The notes beneath the pieces were generated by a model that saw only the letters and a program-made list of their open reading frames with translations, made no database searches and was not told the origin of the DNA. A DNA stretch of 64,000 bases. Origin: Gongronella butleri. Taxonomy: Eukaryota; Mucoromycota; Mucoromycetes; Mucorales; Cunninghamellaceae. Location: assembly GCA_025201375.1 (NCBI GenBank), contig JAIWZP010000002.1, positions 186,001-250,000 of the forward strand. Direction: 5' to 3'. The position numbers and the translations under genes are program-made. Below, in pieces: positions 48,658 through 60,710 of this stretch. How positions within the stretch are numbered: the first letter of the stretch is position 1; each line of letters begins with the position of its first letter.

Positions 48658-50696
48658 AAAAAAAAAGAAAAAAATCACGCATTCTCTCTCTTCTGTCGCC
48701 TGCTTCAACTTTTTCCTTTTTTTTTTTTACCACTCGCATTCGTTTGTGTTTGCATCGCAAATGCATCGTTCCCCCATCTCTACTTTTTTTTTAATGTTTC
48801 TTGATTTCCTATTCACTTTTTGCCATTGGGCTCAATAAAGGCAATTTTTTTTCATGATCTTTTGTGTCTCCTTCCATGGAGCGTGTGCATGTGTCACTGA
48901 CAGGGCATGCAAACAAAAGCAAATGACAAAAAAAACGCGAAAGACAGCCTGCGCTTGATTGGCGGTGTGCCATGCACCCGTGTCACCCGAAGAACGGACG
49001 AAAAAAAAAAAAAAAAAAAAACAAGGGCAGACGCGCGGATCCCCCTTTTTTTTTTTTTTGGCCGCGCTCCCCCCACGAAATTAAAGTTTCTCCCTTTGCC
49101 GCCCGTCGGACGGCATGGAATTGGGAAGCAAGGTTGGGGTCATCTCGCGTAAGATTGACCGGACTGTTAAATCCCACCGATCGTTGTTTTTTAGGTGACA
49201 CTAGAGGCGGCGGCAGCCCGTCGATAAGCCATTTTCCATGCTCCCTATTGGACTGTGGCGTATCTAGGATTTGTTGACGGGCCGACATGACTCAGGAACG
49301 TATGAAATATACCAAGTACACAAAACATGCTACGTGGGGGAGGGGAGGACCGACGCGGCTCTTGTCGCGCAGGCCCCGCGTTGCGCAAAAGAACAATGGG
49401 CCACAAGACAGCAAAAAAATAAAGCAAGCACCATCACGCGCTGAGAGCTTGGTTGTTCGTGCTGCGCGCTCAAATGGATAAAAAAGCCTCCAATTGGGCT
49501 TCAGATCTTGACTTGTCGGCACAAAACACGCACCTTTTTGTCTTTTCTTAATTTTTTTTTTTGAACCTCCATGCAAGCGGGCCCCAATTAGGCTGTTTCT
49601 CGGCCAATTGTGGCTCGAAAAAGTTACATTGCTCGCTTTCTCGCCATCTTGCATGCAATTATATTACCTGTGCCCCTCCCCCCCCATGGCCACGCACCAG
49701 CATTAAAAAAGTGTGAGAGAGAGAGAGAGACATTGCGAAGCGCGAGCCAAGCCCTCATGCTACACTGCCTTGCAGTCTCTGCCTGTCTCCCCTCTCTTTA
49801 TTTTTGGCTGTCGAATGACAAGAAATCAGCAAAAAGGAGCAAAACGTGAAACGGCATTTTAGCCTAAAATGGGCATCAGAGATCAGCCAACCCAGTATGG
49901 CAATGCGGCCCAAAGAAGCTGCTCTTGGGTCTGACCAACTTGCTGCGTCATGGATCACACAATGGGCAAAAAACGAGGCGATGCGCTTTCACGCGTTGTG
50001 CATTGGCCGCAGCGCGCGTCGGGACCCTCTCCTTGTTCCTTTTTTCCATTGCCCTCCCCCCTTCTTTCTTCACTGCTTGTCCAAGCCGACATTTTATCTT
50101 TGGAACAACACACACACAATAAAAAAGAAAAAAATAGAAAAAAAAACCGTGTCATCTGATCCGTCCCAATAATCCACCCGCGTTTCATGCTTTCGTTTGA
50201 CCCCCGGGGCCTGGTAAATGAGCACGCAGTCACTCCCATCCGATTGACGGGCGTTTAGGCTTTAAGGTCGCGCGACCACTCGTACAATTCAGGTCGACAG
50301 CAGAGTGGTGACACGCCGTGTCACGCCAAACAAAATAAACAGCCAATGGATCATGTGAAGGAAGCCAATTGTAAAAAATAGCGACCCCGCTTGCCTGCTT
50401 TTTAACCTTTTTTTTTTTTTTTTACCTCGCCATCCATGCGCAAGGAATGAAAAAAAAAAAGAGGGACGCCCTTTTTTGTCTCGTTGGTGACACATCAACT
50501 CTTTTTGATGTGTTGCTTGTGAGAGCCTGAATCCGCCGTGGGGGGAGAGGGGGAGGCAAGACGGGCCGCTCCACGGGCTTTTAAATCCATGCAACCTTTT
50601 TTTTTTTGACCTTTTTTTTTTCTTTCTCTCTCTCTCTCTTTTTTTTTTTTTACTCGTTTGTTTTTTCTCTCCCCTTTTTGTCAATTTTTTTTCCTG
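48658..50696. other. Intergenic region upstream of the Crz1-like gene
   Basis: No gene is supported. It has A and T runs, a GA microsatellite near 49713-49730, several inverted CCAAT boxes (49490, 49599) and a CT-rich stretch immediately before the Crz1-like start that is likely its leader. Confidence 0.5.
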
Positions 50697-51755
50697 ATGG
50701 ATCCTACACAGCTGTTCCCCATGGACGAGATGCATTCGTATAACATGGATGGGTCTTATTACCAGATGCCCTTTGGATTTGACGCGCCTGCAGCCGTGTC
50801 GGCGCCGCTGATCGCGCAGCAATCATCTCAATCGGCCATGGGATTGCTGTCGCCCACCTGTTTCCAGTCATTCTATTTGCCACCCCAGCACGAGTCCTTT
50901 TCAGAGATGATGCAATCGTTCCCGTCGCCGGCCAGCAGCCTCGTGGAGCCCGAAAAGTCGCCTGTCCTGTCACCACATACTGTCAGATCACACAATTCGC
51001 CTTCGCCGACGCAATCCCCCATGACCTTCCACGCCAAACAAGAATATCACCAGCAACAAGTCGCCACCGTCGCCACCGTCGCGCCTCTTACGGCGCCTGC
51101 ACCATTGCCCGTTCCTGTTGGCGCCATGACGTCGTCGCGGTCCCCGCAGCTCATGGTCATTGATTGCTCGCCGCGCAAGAAACCCAGCAAAAAGCAACAA
51201 CGGATCGACAAGCTGCCGTACGCCACCAATTTGCTCAATTTGCACCTGGCAACACCATCTCATTTGGCATCGCCCACCACGGCGTCGTCCAATGCGGCGT
51301 CAAATCGCAAGAAACGCGCATCGTCGGCCGCCAATGGCTATTCTTCGTCGCAAACCGACGATTCTGACGAATTGTCGTCGTCGACGTCGCCATCGCACCT
51401 CCCCCAGAGGAAGCTCGCGCCAAATCCCACGCAGTCTGCGTACAGGTGCACGTTCCCAGATTGCCAAAAGACGTTTACCCGCCCATACAACTTGAAATCT
51501 CATCGTCGCACGCACACGGCTGAAAGACCCTTTGTGTGCCCCTTGTGCCCAAAGTCGTTCGCGCGCCAACATGACCGAAATCGCCATGCCAAGCTCCACA
51601 TGGGCCTCAAGCCCTATCAATGCAAGTTTTGCTCCAAATCCTTTGCGCGACAAGACGCTCTCAATCGACATCAACGCACAAGCGACCCCACCATGACCAC
51701 TTGCTCAAAGGCGGCATCCGGCTGCAGAAAGCGTAGAAAGATGAATGTCGCTTGA
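50697..51755 (+). CDS. Crz1-like C2H2 zinc-finger transcription factor
   Basis: One exon of 352 residues. Residues 1-245 are disordered and rich in Ser, Pro, Gln and Ala. Three tandem fingers fill ~249-331: [36 protein letters not shown] and [17 protein letters not shown]. The [18 protein letters not shown] and [10 protein letters not shown] wording is that of calcineurin-responsive Crz1 factors; the third finger lacks a clear second histidine, as in Crz1. LPVP at 137-140 fits the calcineurin LxVP docking motif, and PQLMVID (150-156) is a weak PxIxIT candidate. Basic clusters ([15 protein letters not shown]) could be nuclear signals. Calcium/stress control is inferred, not shown. AATAAA at 52043. 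Confidence 0.87.
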   Translation: MDPTQLFPMDEMHSYNMDGSYYQMPFGFDAPAAVSAPLIAQQSSQSAMGLLSPTCFQSFYLPPQHESFSEMMQSFPSPASSLVEPEKSPVLSPHTVRSHNSPSPTQSPMTFHAKQEYHQQQVATVATVAPLTAPAPLPVPVGAMTSSRSPQLMVIDCSPRKKPSKKQQRIDKLPYATNLLNLHLATPSHLASPTTASSNAASNRKKRASSAANGYSSSQTDDSDELSSSTSPSHLPQRKLAPNPTQSAYRCTFPDCQKTFTRPYNLKSHRRTHTAERPFVCPLCPKSFARQHDRNRHAKLHMGLKPYQCKFCSKSFARQDALNRHQRTSDPTMTTCSKAASGCRKRRKMNVA

Positions 51756-54700
51756 ATTGTCGTTGCCAAGGCCTCGATTCTTTTTCTTTTTTTTTTTTTT
51801 TACCCGGCCATTGCGCGCGCGATCACATCGCCGTCGCTTCTTTTCCCCACCCCCCACTTTTTCACCTTCTCCTTTTTGCTGTCTTTGCATTTTTTTTTTA
51901 CTTTTACTTTTTGTGTATTCCATATCTTTTCCCTCCTTTTTTTTTGCACGCGACTTTTTTTTGTGCTCTTGATGGGCCCATTGAAAGAAAACTAGTGCAA
52001 GAGTTATACATATCCCTAATTATCCATCTTTTTGCCTCGATAAATAAAGCTCCCCCACCTCGTCCCTTTTGTGGTCAAAATGGTCCCCCGGCGGGTCTCT
52101 TTCCGACAGGATTCCACAGAGATCCTCTTGGCTAATTGAGCGCGTAGCAAGCCCACACTCACAAAACACACACACACGCACACTCACACTCACACACACG
52201 CACCTTGGGAAACGTCTTACAAGACGTCAAGACAATGAACAAAGCGACTGGGGATTAAAAATAGGAAATCTTGTGTGTCCTTCGCCATCCACCCCCTGGT
52301 CTCTCCCCCCAAAATGCAATTTCGGCACTCTTTCCCCTCTCTTTCTCCCCCCATGGCCAGGTTTGGGGATATCTTTTCTTGGGAGGGGATCTCTGTCCAA
52401 AGAAAGTCTAGTTCACAAGAGCGTCCTTTTTCGAGAAATAGGTGGCACAAGTCAAAAAAAAAACCACGACGCGTGAGTGGAAAAAAAAAAAAGAGGTGAG
52501 GTGCGTGAGACGCGCGCGAGTCGCGAGGGAGGACGCGTTTCCAGGGACGCACAGTGCGCGTGTTTGTAAACATTTTTTGCCGTTTTATCGCTCTTTTTTT
52601 TGTTGCCAAAAGAATTTGGATTTACAGAATTGTTGATCTGTGGATGGTAAGAGATGGCAAGGGCGGGCTTCACTGCTTTGTTTGAAATGGAGAATCAAAT
52701 TCCAAAGTTACGGTTACAACCCCCAAAATGGCTCAAAAAGACAACGGCCCCCCTCTCTCAATCACCTATCATACGCCGACCATCCGTCTGCAGCCTGACG
52801 GGCACGTTGGCAACGCCTAATTTGCCCTTGATTAAATTGAAAAAAAGAGAATGTTTCACCCTTTTCCATGGGTAGCGCAAAAAAAAAAAAAAAAAAAAAA
52901 AAAAAAGCGCCGTATCCGCTGCAGATCTCTTGCATCTTTTTCGGGTAAAAAGTGCTGATCCCTCATCGCCTCATGTCATCATCTTTAATTGCATCTTGTT
53001 CTTCCTGTAAATAGCCACCCGCCACGTGCTGTTAAGAGCCCTTAGGCAACTTGTTATGGGCTAAAAGAGAAGGCGAGCGGCCAATGCATTTTTTTCCCTT
53101 TGAAAAAATATAACCATTGGCCATTGAGCAATGGCTCTCCCCCCCCTGGCTCTCCCCCTTTTTTTTGCCTCTACTTTATGATGTGCTCAAAAAGGCATTT
53201 TTCGGCGCTCTGCTGCCCAAAAGTGATCTGGTGACACCGTGATCCCAAAATTGGCCCCATCTGTGTCGCCATCTTCCACCAACAATGAACCCCCACCTTG
53301 TTTTTGCGCAGGCGTCTTGACATGGCTCACCTTTTAAACTGAAAAATAAATCCACTCGCAGGATAGTAGTGTAACTGGGTCTCACACACCCTATGCACTC
53401 TTTTGCTTTTTTTTTCCAGCATGTGCGTGTGACCCTCCAACCTTTTTTTTTTTTTTTGTGACCGGGCCGAGTCAAAACACGGACAGTGAACCTTGCGATG
53501 AGGGTGATTTTGAGCGACCGAGGCATGATCAATGATCGAGCGGGCTGGAGGGAAACAAAAAAAAAAAAAAAAAGGCCTGTTGTCATTGTTTAACAAATCG
53601 TGACCACCCATCGGCCGCGTCATCACACATTCCCTTTCCTCTGGTTCAACGTGCAACAAGTGCAATTGGATGCCATTGAGCTGCGCAGCCCTTGATTTGT
53701 TTTTTTTCTTCTTTTCCCTTTTCCGACCCACCACCATTCGGTGTCATTTGCACGAGACAAAGAAAAAAAAGGGGGGGCGACAGAGCTGTTGTCAGCAGAT
53801 GGCATTTCTTTAGAGGTGGGGAGGCAAAAAAAACAGGCCACGCGAGACACGAACGAGCGCCCATTTGCCGATTACGCGTAAAATGACAAGCCCTTTTCGT
53901 TTGGCTTGACTATCTTTTTTAATGGCTGATCCATTGTCACACGCAGTGGGACGCGCAAAAAAAGAGGTCGGGAGCGGGGGACCTTGGCCGGGCGGGCAAC
54001 TTTTTTCGCGCGCGAAAATTTTGGTCTCACCCAGTTGTTGGTTCTCGCTCGAGCCAAACGCCGTGCACACCTTCTCTCGCTCGAGCCCAATGCCGAGGGT
54101 GATGCGGCCTGTAGGCCATTTGTGGGGGAGCGCTAATTTTCCATGGAAACGACGAAGCGGTTTACACGATTCTGTTTTTTTTCGGCCCATTGAGAACGAA
54201 ATTCTGTTTTCTGTCCTCAGATGAAAAATTATGTGGCTGGCTTTCTACGATCCGTCTACCCCCCCCCCCTTTTACACCTCCAATGGACATTTGATGTTCG
54301 ATGAGGATGGAAAAAAAACATGGGCCATCATGCTTTTCCGGCCTACCTGTGTGTAACACACATGGCAAGCCCGCCGGTCGCCAGCCAATCATGCCACCAG
54401 AGACTAAAAAAGGAAGATGAAAAGAAACGTGGTACAAGTTTAGGGAATGATGAAAAAAAAAAGACACTAAAAAAAAAAAAAAAAAAAAAAAAGAGGAAAA
54501 AAGTTGCTCTCCCCCCAGCCCAACCACCAAACTCTGATCCACCATCCGAGACGCCGGATGTAGTTTTTGTGTAGACGGCGCTGTTGGCCGCCGTGCAGTG
54601 ACACAGTGGGCTGGATTGAAAAAAAAAATGGAATGGGGGGAAAGACGCGGACCGCGAAGCAGAAAGCAAGAGAGAGACCCATTGGAGGTCCCACGATCTT

Positions 54701-55324
54701 TTTGACATTATCAGGTTGAAGCAGGCTTTCGAGGGGTGTGTGGGGAAGGCCGCGCGCGTGGGCCAATGCAAAAGCGCTACGCCACACGCACCACTCGGCC
54801 TACTTTTGGCGAATGCGCCCGATCACGATCATCTGCATCACCTTTTGACAACTGGTAGAATTGATTTGCCGGCATCGCTTGTACACAAACCGATCATTGC
54901 CATGCGCACCGCAACCCCATTTTTTGCCGTTTTGAGGCGCAATGTGCCAATTTTTGGCAACATTTTCGTTCGTTTTAGCCCCCCATCCGCCACGCCACGC
55001 GTCCACTCAACGAAACGCGTCGCATTTGGCCATTTGACCGTGCACCGCGTCACGCACGCGTCCGTTGCCACTTTATTCGGGGCGGTCCGAGTTTGGATGG
55101 CACTTTTTCGGTTGCTTGTGTCTTTTTGCTTGAAATCTTTTTCTGTGCACTTTTTTTTTTTGCAAGTTTCTTGTCATGCAAGGAAAAAAAGGGCCCTTGG
55201 TTAATTTGTCCTCGAGAAAATAACGATTTGGGCTTTTTTATTGCATTTTGCTCGTTTGTCCACGGAACGTCGACCTACATAAAGATCTACTCTTTCAATC
55301 GATGCATTCAAGGCGTCTCGTTCG
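51756..55324. other. Long intergenic region, Crz1-like to repeat D
   Basis: No convincing gene. It contains a CA-rich microsatellite, A runs at about 52878-52905 and 54469-54491, C runs near 54260, CCAAT-type boxes and much unique sequence. A 30-codon frame at 52728-52820 has coding-like codon use but no recognised product. Confidence 0.5.
52154..52202 (+). repeat. CA-rich microsatellite
   Basis: Interrupted (CA)n with ACACACACACGCACACTCAC. Simple sequence, likely length-variable. Confidence 0.85.
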
Positions 55325-56045
55325 AATGAGCCCACTCTTGGGGCGCTGCAACTCCTGGATGGCGCGCAAACACCATTTTCAAAAACCACGAATTTTCCAA
55401 GGGGTCCACTCGATCCCCAGAAAATCGAGACTTTTAGGTCCTCCGATCGCCACGCCAGTCAACCCCATGGTAGATGCCTCTCGTTAACCTATAGAAATGA
55501 AATAAAAACCAGAGGTCCATTGGATGGTTTCGGCGAAAGCCGCGAAAAGCTGCGATTTTTCATCACAAGGCCAACTCGACGAGGATTGACAGCAGCGCCT
55601 TAAAAGTCATACCCAAAGAACGGGCACGACTTGACGCGTGCGCCGACGCCGGTGATCTATGAAAAAGACGAGCTCCAGCTGATTTTTATAGGACGCAAAA
55701 TTTGGCGGTGAATGTTTGGCGCGTGATAATGCGTGTCAAACGTCAAGTTACACGCGTCTGTTCCTAGTGAATCCGTGCGACCGGCGTGCCGTCTTGCCAG
55801 TGAACGCGTCAAAGCGGATCCATGGGCGCGTTTTTCCCGCGCAATTCGCGATTGAAGTTTTATCCAAAATCAACGATTGCTCGCCAACGAACCATTGGAC
55901 CGCTCTCGTTTTTTGCATTTTTCGTGGTTTCGCCAAGCAATGCATCATGTGTAAAAATTTGGCGCAAATCTGGAGACCCATTTTTTCGATTTTGGTTTTG
56001 GCGGCTCGCCAGGACTAAATGTTGATTTGCGTGTAGCGTGCTCCA
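55325..56045 (+). repeat. Module D, copy 4
   Basis: The D anchors are in the same order: AATTTTCCAAGGGGTCCA, GATCGCCACGCCAGTCAAC (55445), TTGCCAGTGAACGCGTC, TTTCGTGGTTTCGCC, AAATCTGGAGACCCA and TTGATTTGCGTGTAGCG. No adjacent A, B or C. Noncoding. Confidence 0.72.
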
Positions 56046-56841
56046 ATGACAAGCGACAGCTTGCAAATCGCGTCCGTCGGGGTTTTGGCTCGTTATTTCG
56101 CTCTGAGACACGTTTTGAGACACTGCAGCGCGTGTCGTTGGCAAGTTTGCATTCAAATTGTCGCCAAAATAAAGGTTTTTCCTTTTGCTCGTCCTGACAA
56201 TCATTTTCAAACGGTTCCAACTTTCAACCCATGGATGGTCGACACGCCAACACATCCTGTTTTCTCCTCAGCGCTTGTCTATGATTGCATCATGAGGTAC
56301 GTGGGTGTAAAAAAGGCATGAAATGTGCCATGACTGGTAAAGCACGCCGAAATTGCAACAGAACTCCATTGATTTCAAGCGTGGCCATGCTTTCAACGTT
56401 TATGAGAGTCAGCTGGTCCATATTTGACCAAGATCAGATCACTGGAATGCCCACCAAATCCAAAGTTGTACGTTTTCATGTGTTTGTGGCCTTTGGGTTG
56501 ATCCTGGTCTCGAGCAAGCGCCAAAACGTGTGTTCTGATCCGCAGGTAGCTGAATGATGTATAGAAATTAAATTAAGTAGTTGTCACGATGATCACGATG
56601 CAAGCTCAAGTGAAGGAATATTTTCCTTTTTTCGATTCATTTCATTGTAGAACACACCCGTCAGCGTGCACCAAAGACCGGGGCATTACCACACATGATT
56701 TACGCTGTGCAAATAATGACAAGTTGGCAGCATAAATTGGAGCGCTTTTTATTAAAATGAAAAAAATGACACTGAAAAAGGCAGGAAAAAAACTATGTAT
56801 AAATCGAGGGAGGGAGGGGGAGGGTGAAGGGAAAAAGTAGC
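56046..56841. other. 3' flank of MCM2
   Basis: Unique sequence; TTTATT at 56748-56753 reads AATAAA for MCM2. No gene is seen. Confidence 0.5.
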
Positions 56842-59763
56842 CTAATTGATGTACTTGCTGAAGCGCTGTAAAAAAAAAAAAGAGGGGTGAGCAAGGCGCC
56901 TTTTTTCTCTTTTCTTTTTCCCCCAGTTTTCCAAGTTTCTTACGTATCGGAGCGTTCGCATCATGCTGTATTTCTGTGCGCTGATGAAGCTATCGAGAGC
57001 GACCTTGATGGCCATGTCGACGTCGTCGGAACGGACGTATTCGCGGAGATGCATCTTTGCGTGCGCCTCGGCGAGACGGATCATGGACTCCAAATGACGC
57101 ACGGTGATGGGAATGCTGCCGCTGGCCAGCGACTCTTTGCGCAGCTCCGAGTATAATCGCGCCAGCTTTTCCTCGTCGACTTGCTGCAGCTTGGGATGCA
57201 CCTTTTCGCGCGCGTGCATGATATATTTGCGCAGTTTGTCTTGGGGGATGATCTAAAAACGAGAAAAAATGATGAGCAAACGCGTCGCGCATCTCTCTCT
57301 TTTTTTTTTTGGCAATTTACATCGGGGTCCCTGTCTGCGGTGTGGGCGTGCTTGTCCTCGTCGCGGTCAAACATGGGGTGGCTACGCACGTGGCTCGCAA
57401 TGACATTGGTCGCAAGCACGTGGTCGAGCTCAGGCTTGACAATGTCCTTGACGACGCACAAAATGTCGAAACGCGACAGGATGGGCTCCGTCAGCTCCAC
57501 GTTTTGCGAAAATGGAATAGCTGCATTGTATCTGCCGCGGATCGGATTCGCCGCCGCCACAATGGAACAGCGCGCCTGCAGCGTGGTGATGATGCCGGCC
57601 TTGGAGATGGAAATGGACTGTTGTTCCATGGCTTCGTGAATGGATGTTCTTGAAAAATGAGAAAGTAAGCCAATTGCTGCCCTCTTTTTTTACATTGTCC
57701 CTCTTTTTTTTTTTTTTTTTACCGGTCAGCGTCGTTCATCTTGTCAAACTCGTCAATGAGGCAGACACCGCGATCGGCAAGCACGAGAGCGCCACCTTCA
57801 AGGGTCCATTCGCGTGTGATGGGATCCTTGTGGACAGACGCGGTGAGACCAACGGCCGACGCACCTTGACCCGTGGTAAACACGGCACGGTGCGCGGTCT
57901 TTTCGACGTATTTGAGGAATTGCGACTTGGCCGTGCCAGGATCACCCAGCATCAGAATGTTGATGTCGCCACGGATCGAGTGCTTGCCCTGCACGTTTTT
58001 GGGCACACCACTAAACAGCGAAAGCGCAATGGCACGCTTGATATCGTCGTGGCCGTAAATCGACGGCGCAATGCTCTTCATGATCTTTTTGCCAATAAAC
58101 TTGTCCTTGCCCATTTCGTCAATCATGCGCTTGTCGTCGTCCGTCAAGCGGTAAGCAGAGAACATGTCTTCCTTTTTGTTGATGTAATTGGCCTCGATGA
58201 TGGTGGCAAACACGGGGAAACCGTTTTTCGTGCTGAGCGCGGCGTCAAAGTTGTTGCGATAGATACCCGTGACCTCCTGTTGGGGTGGGCCGGGAGAGAA
58301 AAAGAGGAAATGGTCAAGTTGTGCTCCCTTTTTTTTTTCACTCGCTCTCTCTCTTATTCTTTCTTACGATTTCCTCGCCGGGCTTGGCCTTGTCAATGAG
58401 ATCCCACAGACAAATGACCTCGCGGTGTCGGGGAAGACGGCCAGGGGGCACGGTGCCGGGGCATTCTTGGATGGTGAGCTTTTGGTAGTTGCGATAGACG
58501 GTCTGCTCGGCATTGAGGATAAAGGGGCCCTTGCTTTTGCAGTTTGAGCAGTTGTTGACTTTGAATTCCTTGTGGATATCTTGATAAAAGGGGCCGAGCA
58601 GCTCGTTACACTTTACGCAGTTGTACTTTGTCCACTTGAGCTGCGGGAACACGCCCGTGCGGCGTGTGACGACGCCCGACACGCGCACCAGGCAATTGAG
58701 CTGGTTCTGGCGCAATTCGCGTAGCGTGCTTGCCGTGGGTAGCTCGGCAATGCGCACGTGGATCTCGCGATGGATGCGCTCGTATTCCGGGTATTGCATC
58801 AGCGTCACCTCGAGCGCCACCTCATCCATGATCTTGAGCATCGCAAGCGGCGAATTCGCCAAAAAGTACGCAAGAATCGCCTTTGTCTGCGCAAGATGCT
58901 CGTACTCGACCTCAAACGACTCGCCGTTGCGCTCACCCATGTCACGAATACGCTCACCATACACGGAAATACCATTCTCCACGTATGTTTGCAAAAAGTC
59001 GCGGAACTCGCGCTTCGTCGCATTGCGCGCTGCCTCTTGCGAAATCCAAGCGCTAATCGTCGTGCCCTTCATGTTGCCAAGATCCTCCAGCGTCATCTCG
59101 GGCTAACAGGTTAAAATAGAGTAAGAATCTGCCAATTTCTTGAATTTTTTTTCTTCTTCTTCTTTTACCACATCCGTCTGGTCACCGCCGTCCTGAGTGT
59201 CGTAAATATGGCGTCGGCGACGGCCAATGGGCAAATTGAGCTCGGGCTCGTCGTCGTCAAGGCCATCCATGAAGGCTGCGGCCATACGGCCCTCGCGGCG
59301 CTGCAGCGCGGCGTCGCGACGTGACAGCTTGGTGTCCACAGCACGGCGACTGGCAAGGTCCATCGTCTCGTACTCTTCTTCATCAATGCCAACCTCCTCG
59401 TAACGATCTTGCTCGGCATTGTCAATATAATCGCTAAAAAAATAAAACGGACTGAGCCGACGCGTCCCCACCCCACTCACCCCTCGCTCTGTTTTCCCGG
59501 CCTTTGCTTACCGCTCCATGTCAGAGCCAAACAGATCCTCGCCATTGTCCTCCTCCTCGAGATCATCGGCGTCATTGCGGAAATCGGCCTCGGAAAAGAA
59601 CGGCGCAGGCGAAGAAGGCGGGATGGACGACGGCCCAGGCGAATCCGCACGAACAACGTCAGGGCGCTGCTGGTCATCTCTTCTACGCTTGCGGTCAACC
59701 TAGAAAAAACCAATTCGTGAATAAAAACCAATCGAATGCGCGCAAATCGACCCATTGTACCAT
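56842..59763 (-). CDS. MCM2: Replicative helicase subunit MCM2
   Basis: Minus-strand exons are 59763-59761, 59699-59512, 59433-59169, 59102-58368, 58276-57723, 57648-57321, 57252-56944 and 56865-56842, about 801 residues. It is one of six MCM2-7 subunits of the replicative helicase. The N-terminal acidic, Ser/Pro-rich tail ([18 protein letters not shown]) is the Mcm2 type that binds histones. A zinc site follows (CVKC then 19 residues then CSNC), then Walker [17 protein letters not shown], Walker [10 protein letters not shown] and the arginine finger SRFD. The C-terminus is TLRYRFSKYIN, with the last exon only 24 nt. The start exon is the least certain: ATG followed by a GTACAA donor, giving [12 protein letters not shown]; the alternative begins MGRFARIRL with a poor GTTTTT donor. 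Confidence 0.94.
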
Positions 59764-59900
59764 GATATTTGCCAGTGTTTATGGAAAAAAAAAAAAGAGA
59801 GAGCAGCGGGCAAAGCAACACGCGAAATTTCGAGGAACGAAAAAACAAAAACTTTCGTGACGCCGCTCGCCCGTCTGTGACTGGAAGATGCCGCTGTCTT
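59764..59900 (-). promoter_or_regulatory. MCM2 upstream region with G1/S-type boxes
   Basis: On the MCM2 strand TTTCGCGT lies at 59827-59820, and CACGAAA (SCB type) lies at 59859-59853, read as TTTCGTG on the plus strand. Both are within 100 bp of the start. MBF/SBF-type control is expected for MCM genes; here it rests on motif match only. Confidence 0.5.
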
Positions 59901-60638
59901 TGAAAAAAACCCTTCTTGCTACTAATTGCACTATACTTCAATTTGCTGCGCACGCCCCTTTAAAAAGGCCAATGCAATGCCATTGGCCCTCTCGAATCTC
60001 TTTTTGTCGCGTTTTACCTCCGCTTTTCGCCCATTTCTGCAAAAAAGTCCAAACATTGAATGGTCGGCGCGTTGCCCAATGGCGGTCGTGCCTGCGCGGA
60101 CTCGAGCAACGCAAAAGCACAAATGTTACTCAATCTATGCAAACTCATGGTCAGTCAAATTCGACAAAAAAGACATTTTCTGTGCCAATGTCCATGATTT
60201 AATTCGTGTTTTACGTCGTTTGAGCAATCCACATTTCCTGGTTTCGCGAGCAATAATCGTCCAGCTTGTGGAAAGCTGATGTTGCAGTTGATCGCTGCGC
60301 AAAATTCCCTGTAAAAGTTGCAAATTCCGTGTGAAACAAGAAAAAACAAAGCAAAAAAAAAAGGGGGGCCAATCGAGAACAAAAGCCGAAGCGCAACACG
60401 CCAGACATCCAAACAGACCTGCTGCGGCTGCTGTAACGCAGCCATTTTTCATAAAATTGCCACACACCGCCCATTTTCGCGCCAAAATTCCCCCTTCCCT
60501 GGTGGAAGGGGGGGCAGCCTAGCAAACACCATCCACACCCATATCCGACACCCGCTAACCTGATTGGGAAAGTGATGCATTAGGTTAAAAAAGTAAATCC
60601 CAAATCTCGGTGGAAAATAATTAAAAAAGAAAAAAATG
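59901..60638. other. Intergenic region, MCM2 upstream to tRNA
   Basis: No gene is supported. CCAAT-type boxes occur near 59970 and 59990. The rest is unique. Confidence 0.5.
60630..60636 (-). terminator. Pol III terminator of tRNA-Glu
   Basis: Seven T residues on the tRNA strand begin three bases after the mature 3' end, the usual RNA polymerase III stop signal. Confidence 0.8.
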
Positions 60639-60710
60639 TTCCCTGACGGGGAATTGAACCCCGGCCGTGCCGGTGAGAGCGGCAAATCCTGACCACTGGA
60701 CCATCAAGGA
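60639..60710 (-). tRNA. tRNA-Glu (anticodon CTC)
   Basis: Read on the minus strand, the 7-bp acceptor stem TCCTTGA pairs with TCAGGGA (one G-T). The D arm has GTCCAGTGGTCAGGAT. The anticodon stem TGCCG/CGGCA encloses the loop CTCTCAC with anticodon CTC. The T arm is CGGGGTTCAATTCCCCG, and the discriminator is A. There is no intron. Internal A and B boxes are present. A T7 run follows the 3' end. Confidence 0.95.

Noticed and set aside
54343..54787. Phe-rich frames in the 54 kb gap
   Set aside because: They depend on homopolymer T or A runs and have no splice or domain support.
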